DNA of 64,000 bases from Toxorhynchites rutilus septentrionalis (lineage: Eukaryota; Arthropoda; Insecta; Diptera; Culicidae), in contig NC_073744.1 in NCBI RefSeq assembly GCF_029784135.1, forward strand, positions 104,577,766 through 104,641,765, read 5' to 3'. This document shows, piece after piece, positions 1-12,337 of the stretch (its first letter is position 1; every line of letters starts with the position of its first letter). The position numbers and the translations under genes are program-made. A model generated the notes under the pieces. That model saw only the letters and a list, made by a program, of their open reading frames with translations. It was not told the DNA's origin and ran no database searches.

Positions 1-156
1 AGATCGTTTCAGCATGCCTAAAACATGTATAAAACACACCACCTACTTAGTTTTGGGTGAATATAAAAGTGAATTTTTTTACTTTTGTCTATGGGACGCC
101 GCACTGTGCATCGTAGAGCCCCGTATCAGTTAAAATGATGGCATCAAAATTACAAT

Positions 157-726
157 TCAGGGTGTTGCAATAGAAATCGTCGATCTTGGTCCGTAGTCCG
201 CAAACGTTTTGGTAGTAGATTCATAAACGGCTACCATCGCAAGTTGTGTTCTGCAACAAGCAATCATCAGGCGAATTGGTGAATGATATAGACACTCACC
301 TCTGGTGGAAACCCTATAGTTTCCCTCATACACAGAACGTCGCGAGGAATGATTATTTGTAATGGTGTCAACCCTAGGGCTTCCAGACAGAGCCTTAGGT
401 AGTTGCCTGAGTATTGTCGTTGGATCCACGCGGTTTTTTGAATAGTCGATGAATTCATGGAATAATAATCCATCGGGCCAAGTCAATGCGTCGAGAGCGA
501 GGTCTTTGAATGATGGATCCAGTCCGATTTTGAAAGGAACGAAAGTCAGATTCGCAGTATCTGCCTCCTTAGGAACAAGACGTACAACGTCAGCAGGACC
601 GGTTAATTTAAAACAACGAGAAGCAATTTTTTGTATGTCGTCAACAGTTGTTAACGGATGCAATCCAGATAGGTATATCCAGCATTTAGGAGTGGGGATC
701 GAAGGTGTCAGGCATGGCAGAGACAA
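157..726 (-). pseudogene. Non-LTR retrotransposon ORF1-like fragment (RRM-like C-terminal region)
   Basis: This is an open frame of 189 codons. The first hundred residues resemble the C-terminal RRM-like domain of ORF1 proteins in insect non-LTR retrotransposons. They include a CWIYLSGLHPLTT start, then a VVRLVPK segment, an LTFVPFKIGLDPSFKDLALD segment and a WPDGLLFHEF end. In this family ORF1 is a nucleic-acid-binding chaperone that coats the element RNA. The rest of the frame, after about residue 105, does not look like this domain and may be read-through. No zinc knuckles and no following reverse transcriptase are visible on this strand, so this is an orphan fragment. The family call rests on remembered similarity and is moderate. 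Confidence 0.5.
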
Positions 727-1347
727 GTCACTGAGATCAAGTTTTTTTATCCCACGGGCAGAATCAGTCCAGTAGTTCCAGTAGTAGCTATGAATTTATA
801 AAAAATGAGAAAAAAAAATTTTTGCTGGCCATCGAACAAAATACATACATCTCTGATTTTTGGAATAGTATAATAGTAAAAACCTCAGTCTCAAGAATTT
901 TTGGATATACTCAATCTCAGTCTCTGATTTTTGGATATACCATGTAAAAAACCTCAGTCTCAAGAAAAAAACATAAAATAAAAAAACAAAAAACAGACCA
1001 TGAAAAATATAACAAACAAAAGCAACCAATAATAACGGAAACAAAATTTAAATTTTCTCCAACTTTATCTTTATTTTTTCTGAAAACTTAAGTTTTCACA
1101 TCTGCGACAATAGTAAATGAAGTCCAAATGAGCTAATACATTTTTGTTTATTTATCGAACATCCAAACAAAGCAGCAGTTCACTTTTGTTGGGATTCCAA
1201 GAGAAATAATCTGTCCGTAACTGATGCACTCTTTGAAAAATACGTCTGTGTTCGGGAATTCCGGAATATTTTGTATAGGGTATCCCTGAACACTAAACCA
1301 TACGTTTTGTCTCGTATTCCAAAAAAAAAACATCATTACACTCGTAA
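727..1347. other. AT-rich stretch without a recognisable gene
   Basis: The stretch is rich in A and T runs and contains short direct repeats of a tctgatttttgg-like motif around 850-940. I see no coding signal, terminal repeat or tRNA-like head. Confidence 0.5.
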
Positions 1348-1349
1348 TT

Positions 1350-2133
1350 ATTGAAGCAAATCAACATCGGCTTTGGGATGCCCGCATCCGGTACCCAGTG
1401 CGTGAAGCAACCCCCATCGGCATCGGCGGTCATACTCCGGCACTCGAAAATAGATCCTAAGAATAAACGACGCCCGGCTTGCTGGTGGCACGGAACATTC
1501 CGCAGCCTTCGCGCTAGTTGTCTTAGTGCCAGAAGAAGTGTCCAGCGAGCAAGTAATAGTGCTGACAGAGAGGAGCGTAGTATGGTTTATCGAGCAGCTA
1601 GAGCCGCCTTGAAACGGGAAATTAAACAGAGCAAATTGAACTGTTTTAAGGAGATATGCCGAGATGCAGACGCCAACCAATGAAGCGATGCTTATCGTGT
1701 AGGGATGCCGAGGATCAGAGGTTCAGTAACGCTTGTCAATTCGTGTCCCGAGAAGCTGAAGGTTATTGTGGAAGGAATATTCCCGAGGGACGATCCAACC
1801 CACACCGTACGGAGAGAATGCTACTGAACGTTCATGAGTCTCCAACGAGGAGATGGTATCAGTGGCGAAAATACTGCAGGTCAGGAAAGCTCCCGGCCCC
1901 GACGGGGTCCTCAATGTGGCCTTGAAAGTGGTGATACAGGCGTTCCCGGACATTTTCAGGACAGTGCTACAAAAATGTCTGAACGATGGTTACTTTCCTG
2001 AACAATGGAGCAGAAGTTAGTGTTGCTGTCGAAACCTGGAAAGCCTCCGGGAGTATCAAAATAAGAGAGGATTATCCTCAACCGGTTGACGAAGTGTACG
2101 GAGAGTGACCATGGTCTGTCAAAAAGGCAGTTT
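1350..2133 (+). pseudogene. Degenerate non-LTR reverse transcriptase (R1/LOA-like), internally deleted
   Basis: Pieces of one pol protein can be read in order across all three frames. Around 1480-1680 is a basic linker like that between endonuclease and RT (ALKREIKQSKLNCFKEICRDA). Around 1850-1930 is the RT motif KAPGPDGVLNVALKV. Around 1960-2060 is the block QKCLNDGYFPEQW followed by LLSKPGKPPG. From about 2068 the frame jumps to ERIILNRLTKCTESDHGLSK and QFGFH, so roughly 30-40 codons between the two blocks (normally YRPICLLD and similar) are missing. The order and motifs fit the R1/LOA group. There are several frameshifts and stops, no FADD box and no 5' endonuclease. It is a dead fragment. 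Confidence 0.75.
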
Positions 2134-2390
2134 GGCTTCCATTGTTTTTTTTTCCAAATCGTTTATTTGTAGGGCTCAATCGCAGAAGCTTTACGGAGCC
2201 GCTAATTCAGTTTTGTTTACGTTTCTTAATCTTGAATCTATGGTTAGAAGGATTCAACCGATTATTCGCGGTTTACTCGAGGTTAAGGGGGCAACAATTT
2301 TGTGGGGCTGGTCAGTTTTGGGGATAAGGAAATTGGGTAAAGTTGTCTCAACCGAGAGATGTCACACGCACTGTAGTGTTGTGCATTAGG
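2134..2390 (-). repeat. Likely 3' end of a non-LTR element or SINE-like repeat
   Basis: A T-run at about 2143-2150 followed by ccaaatcgtttatttgtagggctca looks like the reverse complement of a polyadenylated retroelement tail. The same kind of aaatcgtttattt...ggctca start occurs at about 19915 and 21898. It abuts the truncated RT fragment directly. I cannot name the family. Confidence 0.4.
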
Positions 2391-4477
2391 ACCAGGAATG
2401 GCATCTGGTATCCGGCTGGTTGTCGAAGGTGGGCGAGAGATGAGATGAGGCGACAAGACAATCGGTGTACATTTGTTCCACTTTTATCTTCAGAAATTGT
2501 TTTACGGCCACACTAGAATTACATTAGCAATGTACGTTTACAAGGGTAGGGTTGTTGAAATTCATAACCAAGCATGCCAGGTGATTGTTTCAAATATTCA
2601 AAAAAAAAGTGTCATTACAATCGTATTCAACAAAAAAAAATAACGGAACGTCTGTGTGATGAAACGATATTCTGGTAAAAATATCAATAAACGAAACTTA
2701 TCCCTCTTTGTTATGATTTTAGGATTTTGGCACTGAGGAAAGAGTCTCGATTGATCAATTTCTGTGTTATTGTGCTATTTGTTGTTTTCTCAAAATGAAG
2801 AGATTAACTCAAATAAAAACATGTCTCCACATCTGATATCACTGTCCGGTCTACCAAATAAAACATATTATTGAACCTCGTGTACTGGAATAGGATGTTT
2901 TGTTCGTTTCGACTGTGGCTAAAGCAGAGACGAGATGAAACCATTTGCTCGTCTCGTTTGCTGGAATAGGGCCCTTAATCAGTACACGTCTTGACGGGTG
3001 AACGGAGAAAAAAGGGTTAATCAACATTATTCAGCGTTGGTGACTCGTGAAGTGCATGGGCGCAGTCGCTTCCCGGAGTACTTGCCTAGATATGGTCCCG
3101 GGGGGAATGAGGCAACGAGTAGAGGGCTTGGTTTCAATAGGTGAGAGCCCCACACGACATCTGGGTTAACCAGATAAGGCTGGCAGAGCGTTCCTAACCA
3201 CCCTCTTAAAAAAACTCCATCACTCCTATCGAGTCCAGTGAGATGAAGCAATCTCGGAATAATACCAAGGCGCAAAACAGCGAGAATGTGTGCAGTCACC
3301 TTCCTCGATGGCAGGGTGACTACATTTTCATTTATTCCTATTCCTTACTGCCCCTGGTAGTATGCAGCACAACATTGTGGATACACCAAAGTACGAGAAA
3401 TATAACGAGGAGAAAATGTTGGTACATCCCACCCATCGTAATCCGGCCCACAGCCGGCACTGGTATCGATTCCGATAAGTGAAGTTTCCCCGATCGAACA
3501 AGGTGTCGCGGCTAACGGTACAACCTAAAGCTCATTTTAAACCATTAGCCAAATTTCCCCATCCAAATCCGAGAGCAACCTTCCATCGTTTCTTCGTAGA
3601 ATGAATAGATGAACTAAAGTTTAATTTTGAAGAAAAGTTTTTAAAAGAATTTTTCAATAATTCTTACCAAGATAGTTTCGTTTGAAAAAAATTCACTCAT
3701 TTAGGAGTACGGTTTCTATATAAAATATTTATTCATCAAAATTATCAAATTAATTACAATAGTGTGGACTGTACATATATTTTTTGAAGTTAGAATTCTG
3801 ATTGTGAATGTCGCAAAATCTATTGTGATTAATTCATAAGATAGTATTCATTCTATCACAGGTCTAAGTTCTACTCACAAGAGCTTTTTTCTCTTTTTTC
3901 CATGGTATATAGTTATTTTCATACTTTCCATGTAATTTGAAAGTGTCATGTGAATCATGTGAATCCTTTAATCCTATTTAACTTTAGCTCTGTAATCTGT
4001 ATGTTAATCTATACTTATGAACACATACATTTTCACAGCTTAATCATATACAACTAAATGTGCTATGTGAGTCTGTGGAAACATCCGACAAATTTGTATG
4101 TTCAAGTGGAACCTCGTACTACGAGGAGTTATTTTCTTAAAAGTTGTACAAGTTTTCACCATCGTAGGATTAATTATTAATCTCCATTCTAGGTTTACAC
4201 TACATGCTAGCCTCCCCTTAGATGGTTCATTATCTTTGTGTTTTCATATTGGAGGTTTATGACCTATGTGTAAGATAAATTCAATATGCTTGAGGTGATG
4301 AACTACTAGTTTGTTCGTCTATTTTTTTGAAATATCCATAATGAAACTCGGTCCTCAGTTCAAACTATATTACTAAGCATGCAAAATTTTTGATATGCAG
4401 TCTCATGTTATGCTTAAAGAAGTTCCTCCAATCCTTATCAAATTGTTAGATATTTTGCTTGTAATGATGAATGGTCT
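2391..4477. other. No gene recognised
   Basis: This is mostly AT-rich intergenic or intronic sequence. The part at 3030-3480 is richer in G and C and contains short open frames on both strands. None shows a domain I recognise, and it could be retroelement 3' UTR. From 3600 to 4477 the sequence is AT-rich and could include the 3' UTR of the minus-strand host exon, but I cannot fix a polyadenylation site. Confidence 0.4.
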
Positions 4478-5322
4478 TTAGCTTAAAGCTAGCATGAAAT
4501 CTTTGTCAGATTGTGGGTTTGATGTTGTACTTGATGCCATGTTCGGTCGACCTTTTAAACATTTCTTACACGTTTGTTTCTTAAATTTAGCTAGTTTCGT
4601 TTTTGATTTACTTAGTTTAGATAACTTATTTTCTATGCTAATCTCTTTATCGATAAGGTCAAGTTGATCTTTAATGTTCTGTACATGTTTTTCGTTATGA
4701 GTTGTTTCTTCATCTTTGTTCCCTACATGTAATAGGTTACTATTGTTATTGGCATATACGACGAAGAACTCTGAGTATTGGCCTGCATCATTAGAAACAT
4801 TGATATCGGCGAAATCTCGAAAGTTAGAGAACGGATCCAATGAGTCGGAAGGATAACGAATTTTTTGTATAAGCGGCGAAGCGAATGGGCGTTGGTGGCC
4901 ATTATGATTGTTTATATTCAGCCCAAAGAAATCGTTGTAGTAAGATCTCAATGGCGGGTCGTTATCTTGGTAGAAAGTTCCTCCTTTAAGAACGCCAAAA
5001 TCTCCAGAACCCAAAATTGTGTCTGCGTATTTCGCTCGCCCAGTGGATGCTATTTTATATCGATCTGCCTCAGACGGCTGGAAATTATGTCTTGAGTTTC
5101 GTAGAAAAGATGGGTAGAAACTTTCTGAAGCAGCAACAACACCCTCATCGCCAGTATTATGATCACTCCTTTCGCGTCTTGCTGTGCTCAGGTAGGGTTG
5201 TTGAGAATAAATCCGGTGTGGGACAATTATCGATGAGGGACGCCTTACAGTAGCATGGGTTATTGTATCGGCATTAGTTCCACTATGCTCCATTTTTAGC
5301 TCGACCTGTGCGGAGTTGTTCG
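4478..5322 (-). CDS. Host gene, terminal coding exon, unrecognised protein
   Basis: This exon encodes about 281 residues and ends in TAA. It is preceded on the minus strand by a strong splice acceptor: a run of T, then CATTCCAG at 5330-5323. The exon therefore begins at 5322 in the second codon position (phase 1 intron), and the in-frame upstream Met at 5371 is intron sequence. The protein has a Ser/Arg/Asn-rich start and a central part with GDFGVLKGGTFYQDND and FSNFRDFADIN. A segment reading YSEFFVVYANNN follows. Near the end is a Lys-rich, possibly coiled-coil stretch with a CKKC pair. I know of no enzyme or domain that matches. Low repeat content and a clean splice site make this the best host gene candidate. 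Upstream exons, possibly with a signal peptide, were not found. Confidence 0.6.
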
Positions 5323-5330
5323 CTGGAATG
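5323..5330 (-). promoter_or_regulatory. 3' splice acceptor of the host exon
   Basis: On the minus strand a 9-T tract is followed by CATTCCAG and then the exon. The tract lies only about 35-45 bp from the end of the MITE at 5365-6161, so the branch point may lie within or next to the transposon terminus. Confidence 0.6.
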
Positions 5331-5364
5331 AAAAAAAAACAATTATTATTCAGGAAGAAACATA

Positions 5365-6161
5365 CAGCCATTCCATGCCGAACGGATATAGTGGTTCTCG
5401 GATTTCCATGAAAAGTGGTAGTTTTGTGCTTTATCGCAAAATATTAGACCCGTATTTTTTATTTTAGGGTGACCATTTCCATTTTAGAGTGGCTCGAAAG
5501 TTTTTTTCAATTTTTCCCACTTTTTTTTTTCAAAAATGACTTTTTTTTAAATTCATAACTTTTGAACTACTAAACCGATTTAGATAATCGATATATCAAA
5601 TCGAATCCAATGAACTAGTTATGAATTTTCGGAAAACGTTATTTTGGATAAAAGGGGAAAATTCTTTTTCGGACCACCGGTTAACTCTGAAAATTACATC
5701 TCAAAAACGAAAAAATAGCATCTCTGATATCGAGATATGTTATGTAAAAATGATCAGTTTTCAAGAAAAAATATAAAAAATATAGCGCCCTGTAGCCCAA
5801 TGCCATGAAAACAATAAAAAACGGTTACAATCAATAATTGGCTTTAAATTGACTTGTCGATCATTTAAATCGGTTCCATGGTTCACCAAAGTACGTATTA
5901 AGTTCATATTTTTAATAAAAGTCTAGCCTATTGGCTTTAAATTGGCTTGTCGATCATTGAAATCGGTTCCATGGTTCAAAAGAAAGTCATTTTTGGAAAA
6001 AAGCGGAAAAGTTGATTTTTTGGACCACCCTTTAAAATGGAAATCGTCACCCTAACGAAAAAATAAAAAAATACGGATCTAATATTTTGCGATAAAGAAC
6101 AAAACTACCACTTTTCATAGAAATCTGAGAACCACTATATCGGTTTGGCATAAAATGACTG
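5365..6161. mobile_element. TA-target MITE with long terminal inverted repeats (copy 1)
   Basis: The left end CAGCCATTCCATGCCGAACG matches the reverse complement of the right end (GACTG at 6161 preceded by GGCATAAAAT). The inverted similarity continues for about 130 bp through the tagtggttctc and tttatcgcaaaa motifs. TA dinucleotides flank both ends (5363-5364 and 6162-6163), as in the mariner/Tc1 superfamily. The interior holds repeated blocks such as gatcattgaaatcggttcc and ggaccacc. There is no transposase. Related copies start at 20874 and 34688. Confidence 0.8.
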
Positions 6162-6409
6162 TATATATATAACTATTAGAATCTCCAGAACAGAGTTATG
6201 GATTATTTGTATTATTTGATTATATTAATCTTAAGCCCTACAAAAGGGCATTACAAATAATTTGAATTGCTTTTCGATTTTAATTACAAATCTCTCTAAT
6301 TTTTTTTCCGCAAACTGGGCGAAACATTCAAAGTTTTCCTCCACCTCCAATACATTCAGGTACTCTCTGGTGCCTAATTGGGAGTGAAATAAAACGCCAT
6401 GACCCTCCA

Positions 6410-6716
6410 GATCTATGCTTCACAGCAGAAATCGCAGCGAAATCGCAGAGTACATGGGACGATCCAAAACCTTCGTGTTTAATGCCCTCCACGAACGCAA
6501 CAAATTCGAAACGACTGAACGCCCACGAAAAACGACCGCGAAGGATGACTCTGCAATAAAGCGAGCCTCCAAGAAAGATCCTTTCATGGCCTCGAAAAGA
6601 TCCGGTATGAACTGAACTTGTCCGTGAGTTTCCGGACAGTTCAGCGGCGGCTGGTGGAGCAGAGGCTAGGCGGTTAAAGCCTCCGGAAGATCCCGATGCT
6701 GACGCCGAAGCAAATC
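6410..6716 (+). pseudogene. Tc1-like transposase, N-terminal fragment
   Basis: The conceptual product begins around a helix-turn-helix segment, RSEIAEYMGRSKTFVFNALH, then ERPRKTTAKDDSAIKRASKK and DPFMASK. After a frameshift near 6612 it continues as LSVSFRTVQRRLVEQRLG, then a stop, then LRKIPMLTPKQ. That is the paired-like DNA-binding half and the start of the linker of a Tc1-like (IS630-Tc1-mariner) transposase. The catalytic DDE half is absent. The fragment ends where the Juan-like ORF1 begins at about 6717, suggesting the retroelement joined or inserted here. Confidence 0.75.
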
Positions 6717-6717
6717 G

Positions 6718-7267
6718 TGTAGTGATGTTCGAAGAGCCGCACAAGCGGACTGGCCCTGTGCAGTGTCACAACTGCCAAGAATACGAGCATACCAAAGGTT
6801 ATTGCAACCTTCCAGCAGTCTGTGTAGTCTGTAGTGGCATTCATGAGACAAAAAAATGCCCAGTCTAAAGAACAGCAACAGAAGCAAAAAAATGCAGCAA
6901 CTGCGGTGGCAACCAAACTGCAAACTACAGGGGTTGCCCTGTATATACAACATTAAAGAAAAAACCGCAAGAATCTCGACAAAAAGCTGTAACTATCAGG
7001 CCTGCAAACTATCAGCCAACCCTGCAACCAACGGTAAATTCAACCACACACCCGAAACCCCAACCTCCTGGTTTCACGCCTACACCTAGCACATCGTATA
7101 GGGATGCTCTACTCTCCCAACATCCAATACCAATAATTCCTCCCGCGGACCAATTACAAGTATTTATGGGTTCAATTATGCAACTCATGACATCAATGCA
7201 AACAAAGATGCAAGAAATGTTGCACAGCCAGCAACTTCTCATCCAAAAATTGAAATGTTCAAAATAA
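6718..7267 (+). pseudogene. ORF1 (Gag-like) C-terminal part with zinc knuckles
   Basis: ORF1 proteins of Jockey elements bind the element RNA and form cytoplasmic particles. Here the first knuckle is visible at 6759-6807 (CHNCQEYEHTKGYC, CX2CX4HX4C). A second set follows (CVVCSGIHETKKC), and a third begins CSNCGGN. A stop at about 6867 interrupts the second and third. After this come a Pro/Gln-rich tail and a Met/Gln-rich end. The stop at 7265-7267 overlaps the ORF2 start ATG at 7255 by 13 nt in another frame, an arrangement consistent with coupled translation in this group. The N-terminal half is missing. Confidence 0.75.
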
Positions 7268-9853
7268 ATTTTTTGAAAATCTGCTATTGGAATGCAAACG
7301 GGATACATAACCATTTGAATGAAATTAAACTATTCTTGAACCAACACGACATTGACGTTTTTTTATCAATGAAACTCATCTGACGGATTACTACAACATC
7401 AGAGTCACGGGATATGATTTCTATGGTACAAATCACCCGTACGGGTCAGCAAGAGGTGGGGCTGCGGTCCTCATCAAACGAGATATTCCACACTATTTAT
7501 GGCACCGTCACAGTACTTTAAATATCCAACCAGCGGCTGTGTGCATCGAGAGTAAATCTGAGAAAATAGTACTAACAGCACTCTACTCTTCACCGAACCA
7601 CCACCCTTCGGAAGAGGAACTGAAAGACTTCTTCTCATTCCAAGGGCACCGATTTATCGTCGCAGGTGACTTTAACGCAAAACACACCTTTTGGGGATCA
7701 AGGCTGATTACCACTCGTGGTCGCGTATTATACAACGTTATCACTGACTCTGGCTATGACATTGCATCATGCGGTGAACCGACACACTGGCCAGAGGACC
7801 TCGCACGACTTCCGGACCTGCTAGATTTCGCTGTCACAAAAAATATTAATAGTAAACGAATTCGATCGAAGCTTCTTCTGGACTTATCATCTGATCACTC
7901 ACCAATACTCCTGGAATACTTCATAGAAAAGGAAGTGAAGCAGACGTCATCTAATCTCACTAACTTTTCAACGAATTGGACAAAATATAAGACATATATC
8001 TCCTCTAACATTCTCGATCTATCTCTGGATAACGAACATCATATCGAGGAAGCAGTTAACCAGCTCAGTGTACTCATGAAGAATGCTGCGAAGATAGCTA
8101 CCCCACCTATGAAGCCTCAGAAACACAAAAAAATTATTACTGCCTCCCACATAAAAGCAGCAGTTGCAGAAAAGCGACGACTAAGACGTATCTGGCAAAA
8201 CAAACGATCGCTAGAATCTAAAAACCAATTCAATATGGCACAACGTAAATTAAGAAAGCTATTACAAAACGAGAAAGATGAAAAATTCCATAATTACTTA
8301 ACTGAATTATCGCCAAATCAAAATAATAATTACTCACTATGGAAGGCAATTAAGAATCTAAAACGACCTCAGTTACAGGTCCCGCCGTTTAGAATGCCCT
8401 CTGGTAATTGGGCCAGAAGTGACGATGAAAAAGCAGCAACTTTTGCAAACCATCTTCAAAAAGTTTTCACTCCGAATCAATCCGGACCTAATCAAGAAAC
8501 GCTCGAATTTTCTGGTGCTATAAACCAAAACAAAATGAAAATCAAACATCGGCTGGTGAGACATGTTATCAATAATCATATCAATGTGAAAAAGTCACCC
8601 GGTATCGACCACATCAACGGATATATGATCAAGGAACTACCTGACCTAGCAATTAAACATCTCACGAGAATTTTCAACGCAATGACCCATAAAGGATATT
8701 TCCCTCAAGCATGGAAAATTTCGACCATCATTATGATTCCTAAGCCAGGGAAAGACGCACAGAAAGTGGAATCTTATAGACCTATCAGCATCCTTCCAAT
8801 CTTCTCAAAAGTGTTCGAAAAAAATATCCTGATAAAATCAGCGCCCGAGATTGAAAGATTAATCCCGAATCATCAATTCGGATTCCGAGCAAAACATGGC
8901 ACTATTGAACAAGTGCACCAATTGATAGAAGAAATTCGTAAAGTATATGAAGGCCGCGGATACTGCTCAGCGCTTTTTCTTGATGTAGCTCAAGCTTTCG
9001 ATAAAGTCTGGCACGAAGGACTGCTCTATAAAATTAAAAATATGCTACCACAAGTATATGAAATTATGCGTTCTTATCTACTGGGAAGAAAGTTTCATGT
9101 TCGGTATAACCAAACTCACCAGAGCAAGAAATTCATTCTGGCGTTCCTCAGGGCAGTGTTCTTGGACCAGTTCTCTATCTCATCTACACAGTTGATCTCC
9201 CGACCGCGCGTAACTTAATGACTACAACATTCGCAGATGACACAGCTATTCTTAGCAGTCACAAAAACAGAACGATTGCTTCACGGGATCTCCAGGAACA
9301 CATAACGGTCGTGGAAAAGTGGCTTCAAAAATGGAGAATTAAAGTAAATGAAACAAAATGTGTCCACGTTACGTTCATGCTTAATAAGAACACATGCCCA
9401 CAAATCAAGTTCAATAGATCTGCAGTACCTCAATCGAATGAAATTAAATATCTTGGTGTACATCTAGATCGTCGTCTAACCTGGAAGAAACACATAGATG
9501 CGAAGAAAACGCAATTGAAGATGCGAGCAAAACAAATACATTGGCTAATCGGGAGGAAGTCGAAATTAAAACTAGAGTTCAAACTACTTCTATACAAATC
9601 CATGCTGAAACCTATTTGGCATTACGGCTGTCAACTATGGCAAACAGCTTCAGCAAGTAATATTGAAATCATCGAAAGAGTACAAAATAAACTGCTAAGA
9701 CAAATTACTGGCGCCCCTTGGTACATCCGCAATAGTGTCATACATCGAGACTTAGGGATGGCGACGGTTAAAGAAGAACTTCATAAAACGAGTAGGAAAT
9801 ATGCGGAAAAGGTGAAGAATCATCCAAATCCACTAGCAAGGCGACTCGGTTAA
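7255..9853 (+). pseudogene. ORF2: APE endonuclease and reverse transcriptase
   Basis: ORF2 nicks target DNA and primes reverse transcription. The endonuclease starts ICYWNANGI, includes a GDFNAKHTFWGS block and ends at a LSSDHSPILLE block, as in AP-endonuclease-like domains. The RT includes SPGIDHINGYMIKEL, SYRPISILPIFSKVFEK, HQFGFRAKHGT, ALFLDVAQAFDKVWH and the catalytic TTFADDTAIL. The C-terminal region includes KYLGVHLDRRLTWKKH. The frame changes near 7365 (after DIDVF) and near 9130-9200 (the normal GVPQGS block is frame-disrupted). The longest open pieces are 7539-9218 and 9218-9853. Catalytic residues look intact, so loss of function is due to indels. Confidence 0.85.
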
Positions 9854-11449
9854 CCTATGGTAACACGTCTGAAGAAAAAAACCTTAAGTATTTGAACGTG
9901 GTCAAACGTTAGTGTTGTGCTCCAGCACACATGTGAAATTTTAACTGTAAGAATTGGCAACAAACGTAATACTTTATTATGTTAGAACTAAATGTATAAC
10001 CAAATATTGTTATTTCCACATTATGGAAGATTCAATAAATGTATGTATGAAAAAAAAGTGAGGAAATGTGTTCCAGTTGCTCCGTAATACCAGCTCCTGC
10101 TCTGCTAGTAAAAGTTGCATACATCATCCCCGTTGCTGGTCAGCCTTGATATTTGCGTACAACGTGATTACAGAGACACGACAGAGAGCATATACTACAA
10201 CTTCGGCAAAGCCAACTTCAACGAGATGAACAATTTACTCTCAAACGTTAATTGGAATGAAGAACTGGCCAATCGCGACGTCACAACGCGGCATCAACGG
10301 TATCGTGCATCATAATCTATGCCATTGATCAATTTGTACCTAAGCGAACTAACCGTGTACCTCTTAAACCTGTATGGTCGAACACGGAGCTTAAGCGTTT
10401 GAAGAAACTGAAAAGGGCGGCTCTTCGGGAACATGCTAAACTTCATACTGAATCTACGAAAGCGCGTTATTTCAAGGCTGATTCGGGCTACAGACGATTA
10501 AACGATCAACTACATCAAGCGCACCTAAGACAGCTCCAACGCCGTCTGAAATCAAACCCTAAGAGGTTCTGGCAACACGTGAATACTCAAAGGAAGGAAA
10601 CAGGGCTCTTCTCAACCATGACTAACGGTGTAGTGAACGCTGCAACCATTCCAGATATTGCAGAATTATTTCGTGAACAGTTCAGCAGCGTTTTCAGTAA
10701 CGAACGAACAAACAGCCAGGACGTAGCAGTTGCATCTTGCAACGTTCCTTTCTCATCCTTCTCAAGTGGACCGTTTGCTATTACGAGAGAAATGGTTATC
10801 TCAGCTCGGAGTCAACTGAAAAGTTCGAGGGATTCCGGTCCTGATGGTATTCTGTCCTTGGTCCTGAAAAGCTGCTTGATTGCTCTAGCAACACCTCTAG
10901 CCAATACTTTCAATCTCTCCCTGAGGTCGGGTGACTCCCCATCCTGCTGGAAGGAATCTTAAGTTTTTCCGATTCATAAAAAGGGTTGCAAAAAGACTGT
11001 ATCGAACTATCGTAGAATAGCCGCTTTAAGTGCTACGTTCTAGAGCTAATTATTCTCGAAGAATTGGTTCAAAACTCAGCCCACTGCATTTCGGTGGACC
11101 AGCAGGGTTTCATGTCCAAGCGCTCAACGACTACCAATTAAGTACAGTTCATTTCCTAGATCATTCGTGAAATTGAGCAAGGCCATCAAGTAGATGCTAT
11201 ATACACAGACCTCTTTGTAGCATTCGATAAAATGAACCGCGAAATTGCTTTGGCTAAGTATGACAGGTTAGGTGTTCAGAACGACCTGCTTGCTTGGCTT
11301 TCTTCTTATTCGACTGGTCGAAGCATGTCTGCCAAAATTGCGTATTATGTTGCTCCTTCCTTCCCCGTGACATCTGCTGTATATGAATGACGTCAACTGC
11401 ATTCTAAAATGCAGCAAGTTCTTGTACGTCGATGACCTCAAGTTGTATC

Positions 11450-11515
11450 TCGTGATTTTTTTTTCTTTCTTTATTAAAGAGATTTTCAGCCAAAGGCTGG
11501 TTCATCTTCGTTTTT
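11450..11515 (-). mobile_element. Short retroelement-tail insertion inside the RT frame
   Basis: Just after the VDD box the frame is interrupted by about 65 bp. It starts with a T-rich run (tttttttctttctttatta) followed by aagagattttcagccaaagg, after which RT coding resumes at 11515 with a Leu/Glu-rich segment. It looks like the reverse-complemented, A-tailed 3' end of another non-LTR element. Confidence 0.45.
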
Positions 11516-12337
11516 CTACAGCTGCAATTAGAAGTATTCGCCGAGTGGTGCCAAATAAACCGCATGTCACTCAATGCATCGAAATGCTCTATAATTTCAT
11601 TCGACAGACAACGTGCATTGATTCAACATAACTATGTCCTATCGGGGATAAGCTCGAAACGGGAATCGACGGTCAAAGATCTTGGATTACTACTTGATTC
11701 CAAGCTTACATTCAAGGACCACTTCGCCTACGTGGTGTCGAAAGCTTCATCTCAACTCGGGCTTATGTTCCGCTTCGCCAAAGAATTCAGGGATATATGT
11801 TGCCTTAAGGCTTTGTATTGCTCTTTGGTTCGACCAATACTGGAATATTCGGCTGTAGTGTGGTGCTCATACTTCCAAAACGAGGTGAACCGCATCGAAG
11901 CAATCCAACGAAAGTTTATCCGTTTCGCTCTGAGACATCTGCCTTGGAATGACGTCCACAACTTACCCAGCTACAAAAGTCGTTGCATGTTAATACACTT
12001 GGAATCACTTGAGGCGAGAAGTAAAATCTCGATGGCATGCTTCATTGGGGACCTGCTTCACAGTAACATCGACTGTACTTCGCTGTTAAGCTGTCTTAAC
12101 ATAAACATCCGCGCCGTAATTTACGCTCACATGTTTTCTCATGCGTCCATCCCTCGCGAACAAATTATGGATTTAACGAGCTCATGCGAAGGATGTGCCG
12201 TGTCTTCAAAAGATACTACGATGTGTTTGACTTTAATGTTTCACGTTGTAGAAATAAGAGTTGCTTCCGTAGAGTTTTTAGCTAATATGTGTAGTGTCGT
12301 AATTTTCATGTCATTGGGATAATTCTTGTATCTTTTG

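Larger units (their letters stand above)
6717..10057 (+). mobile_element. Juan-like (Jockey clade) non-LTR retrotransposon, 5'-truncated
   Basis: The element contains the C-terminal part of ORF1, a nearly complete ORF2 (endonuclease plus reverse transcriptase) and a 3' UTR of about 200 bp ending in an A8 run at about 10049-10057 after an AATAAA signal. The 5' UTR and N-terminal ORF1 are missing, as is usual for target-primed reverse transcription. The second non-LTR element begins immediately downstream. Two frameshifts in ORF2 and one stop in ORF1 make it non-autonomous, but long stretches remain open, so decay is moderate. Confidence 0.85.
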
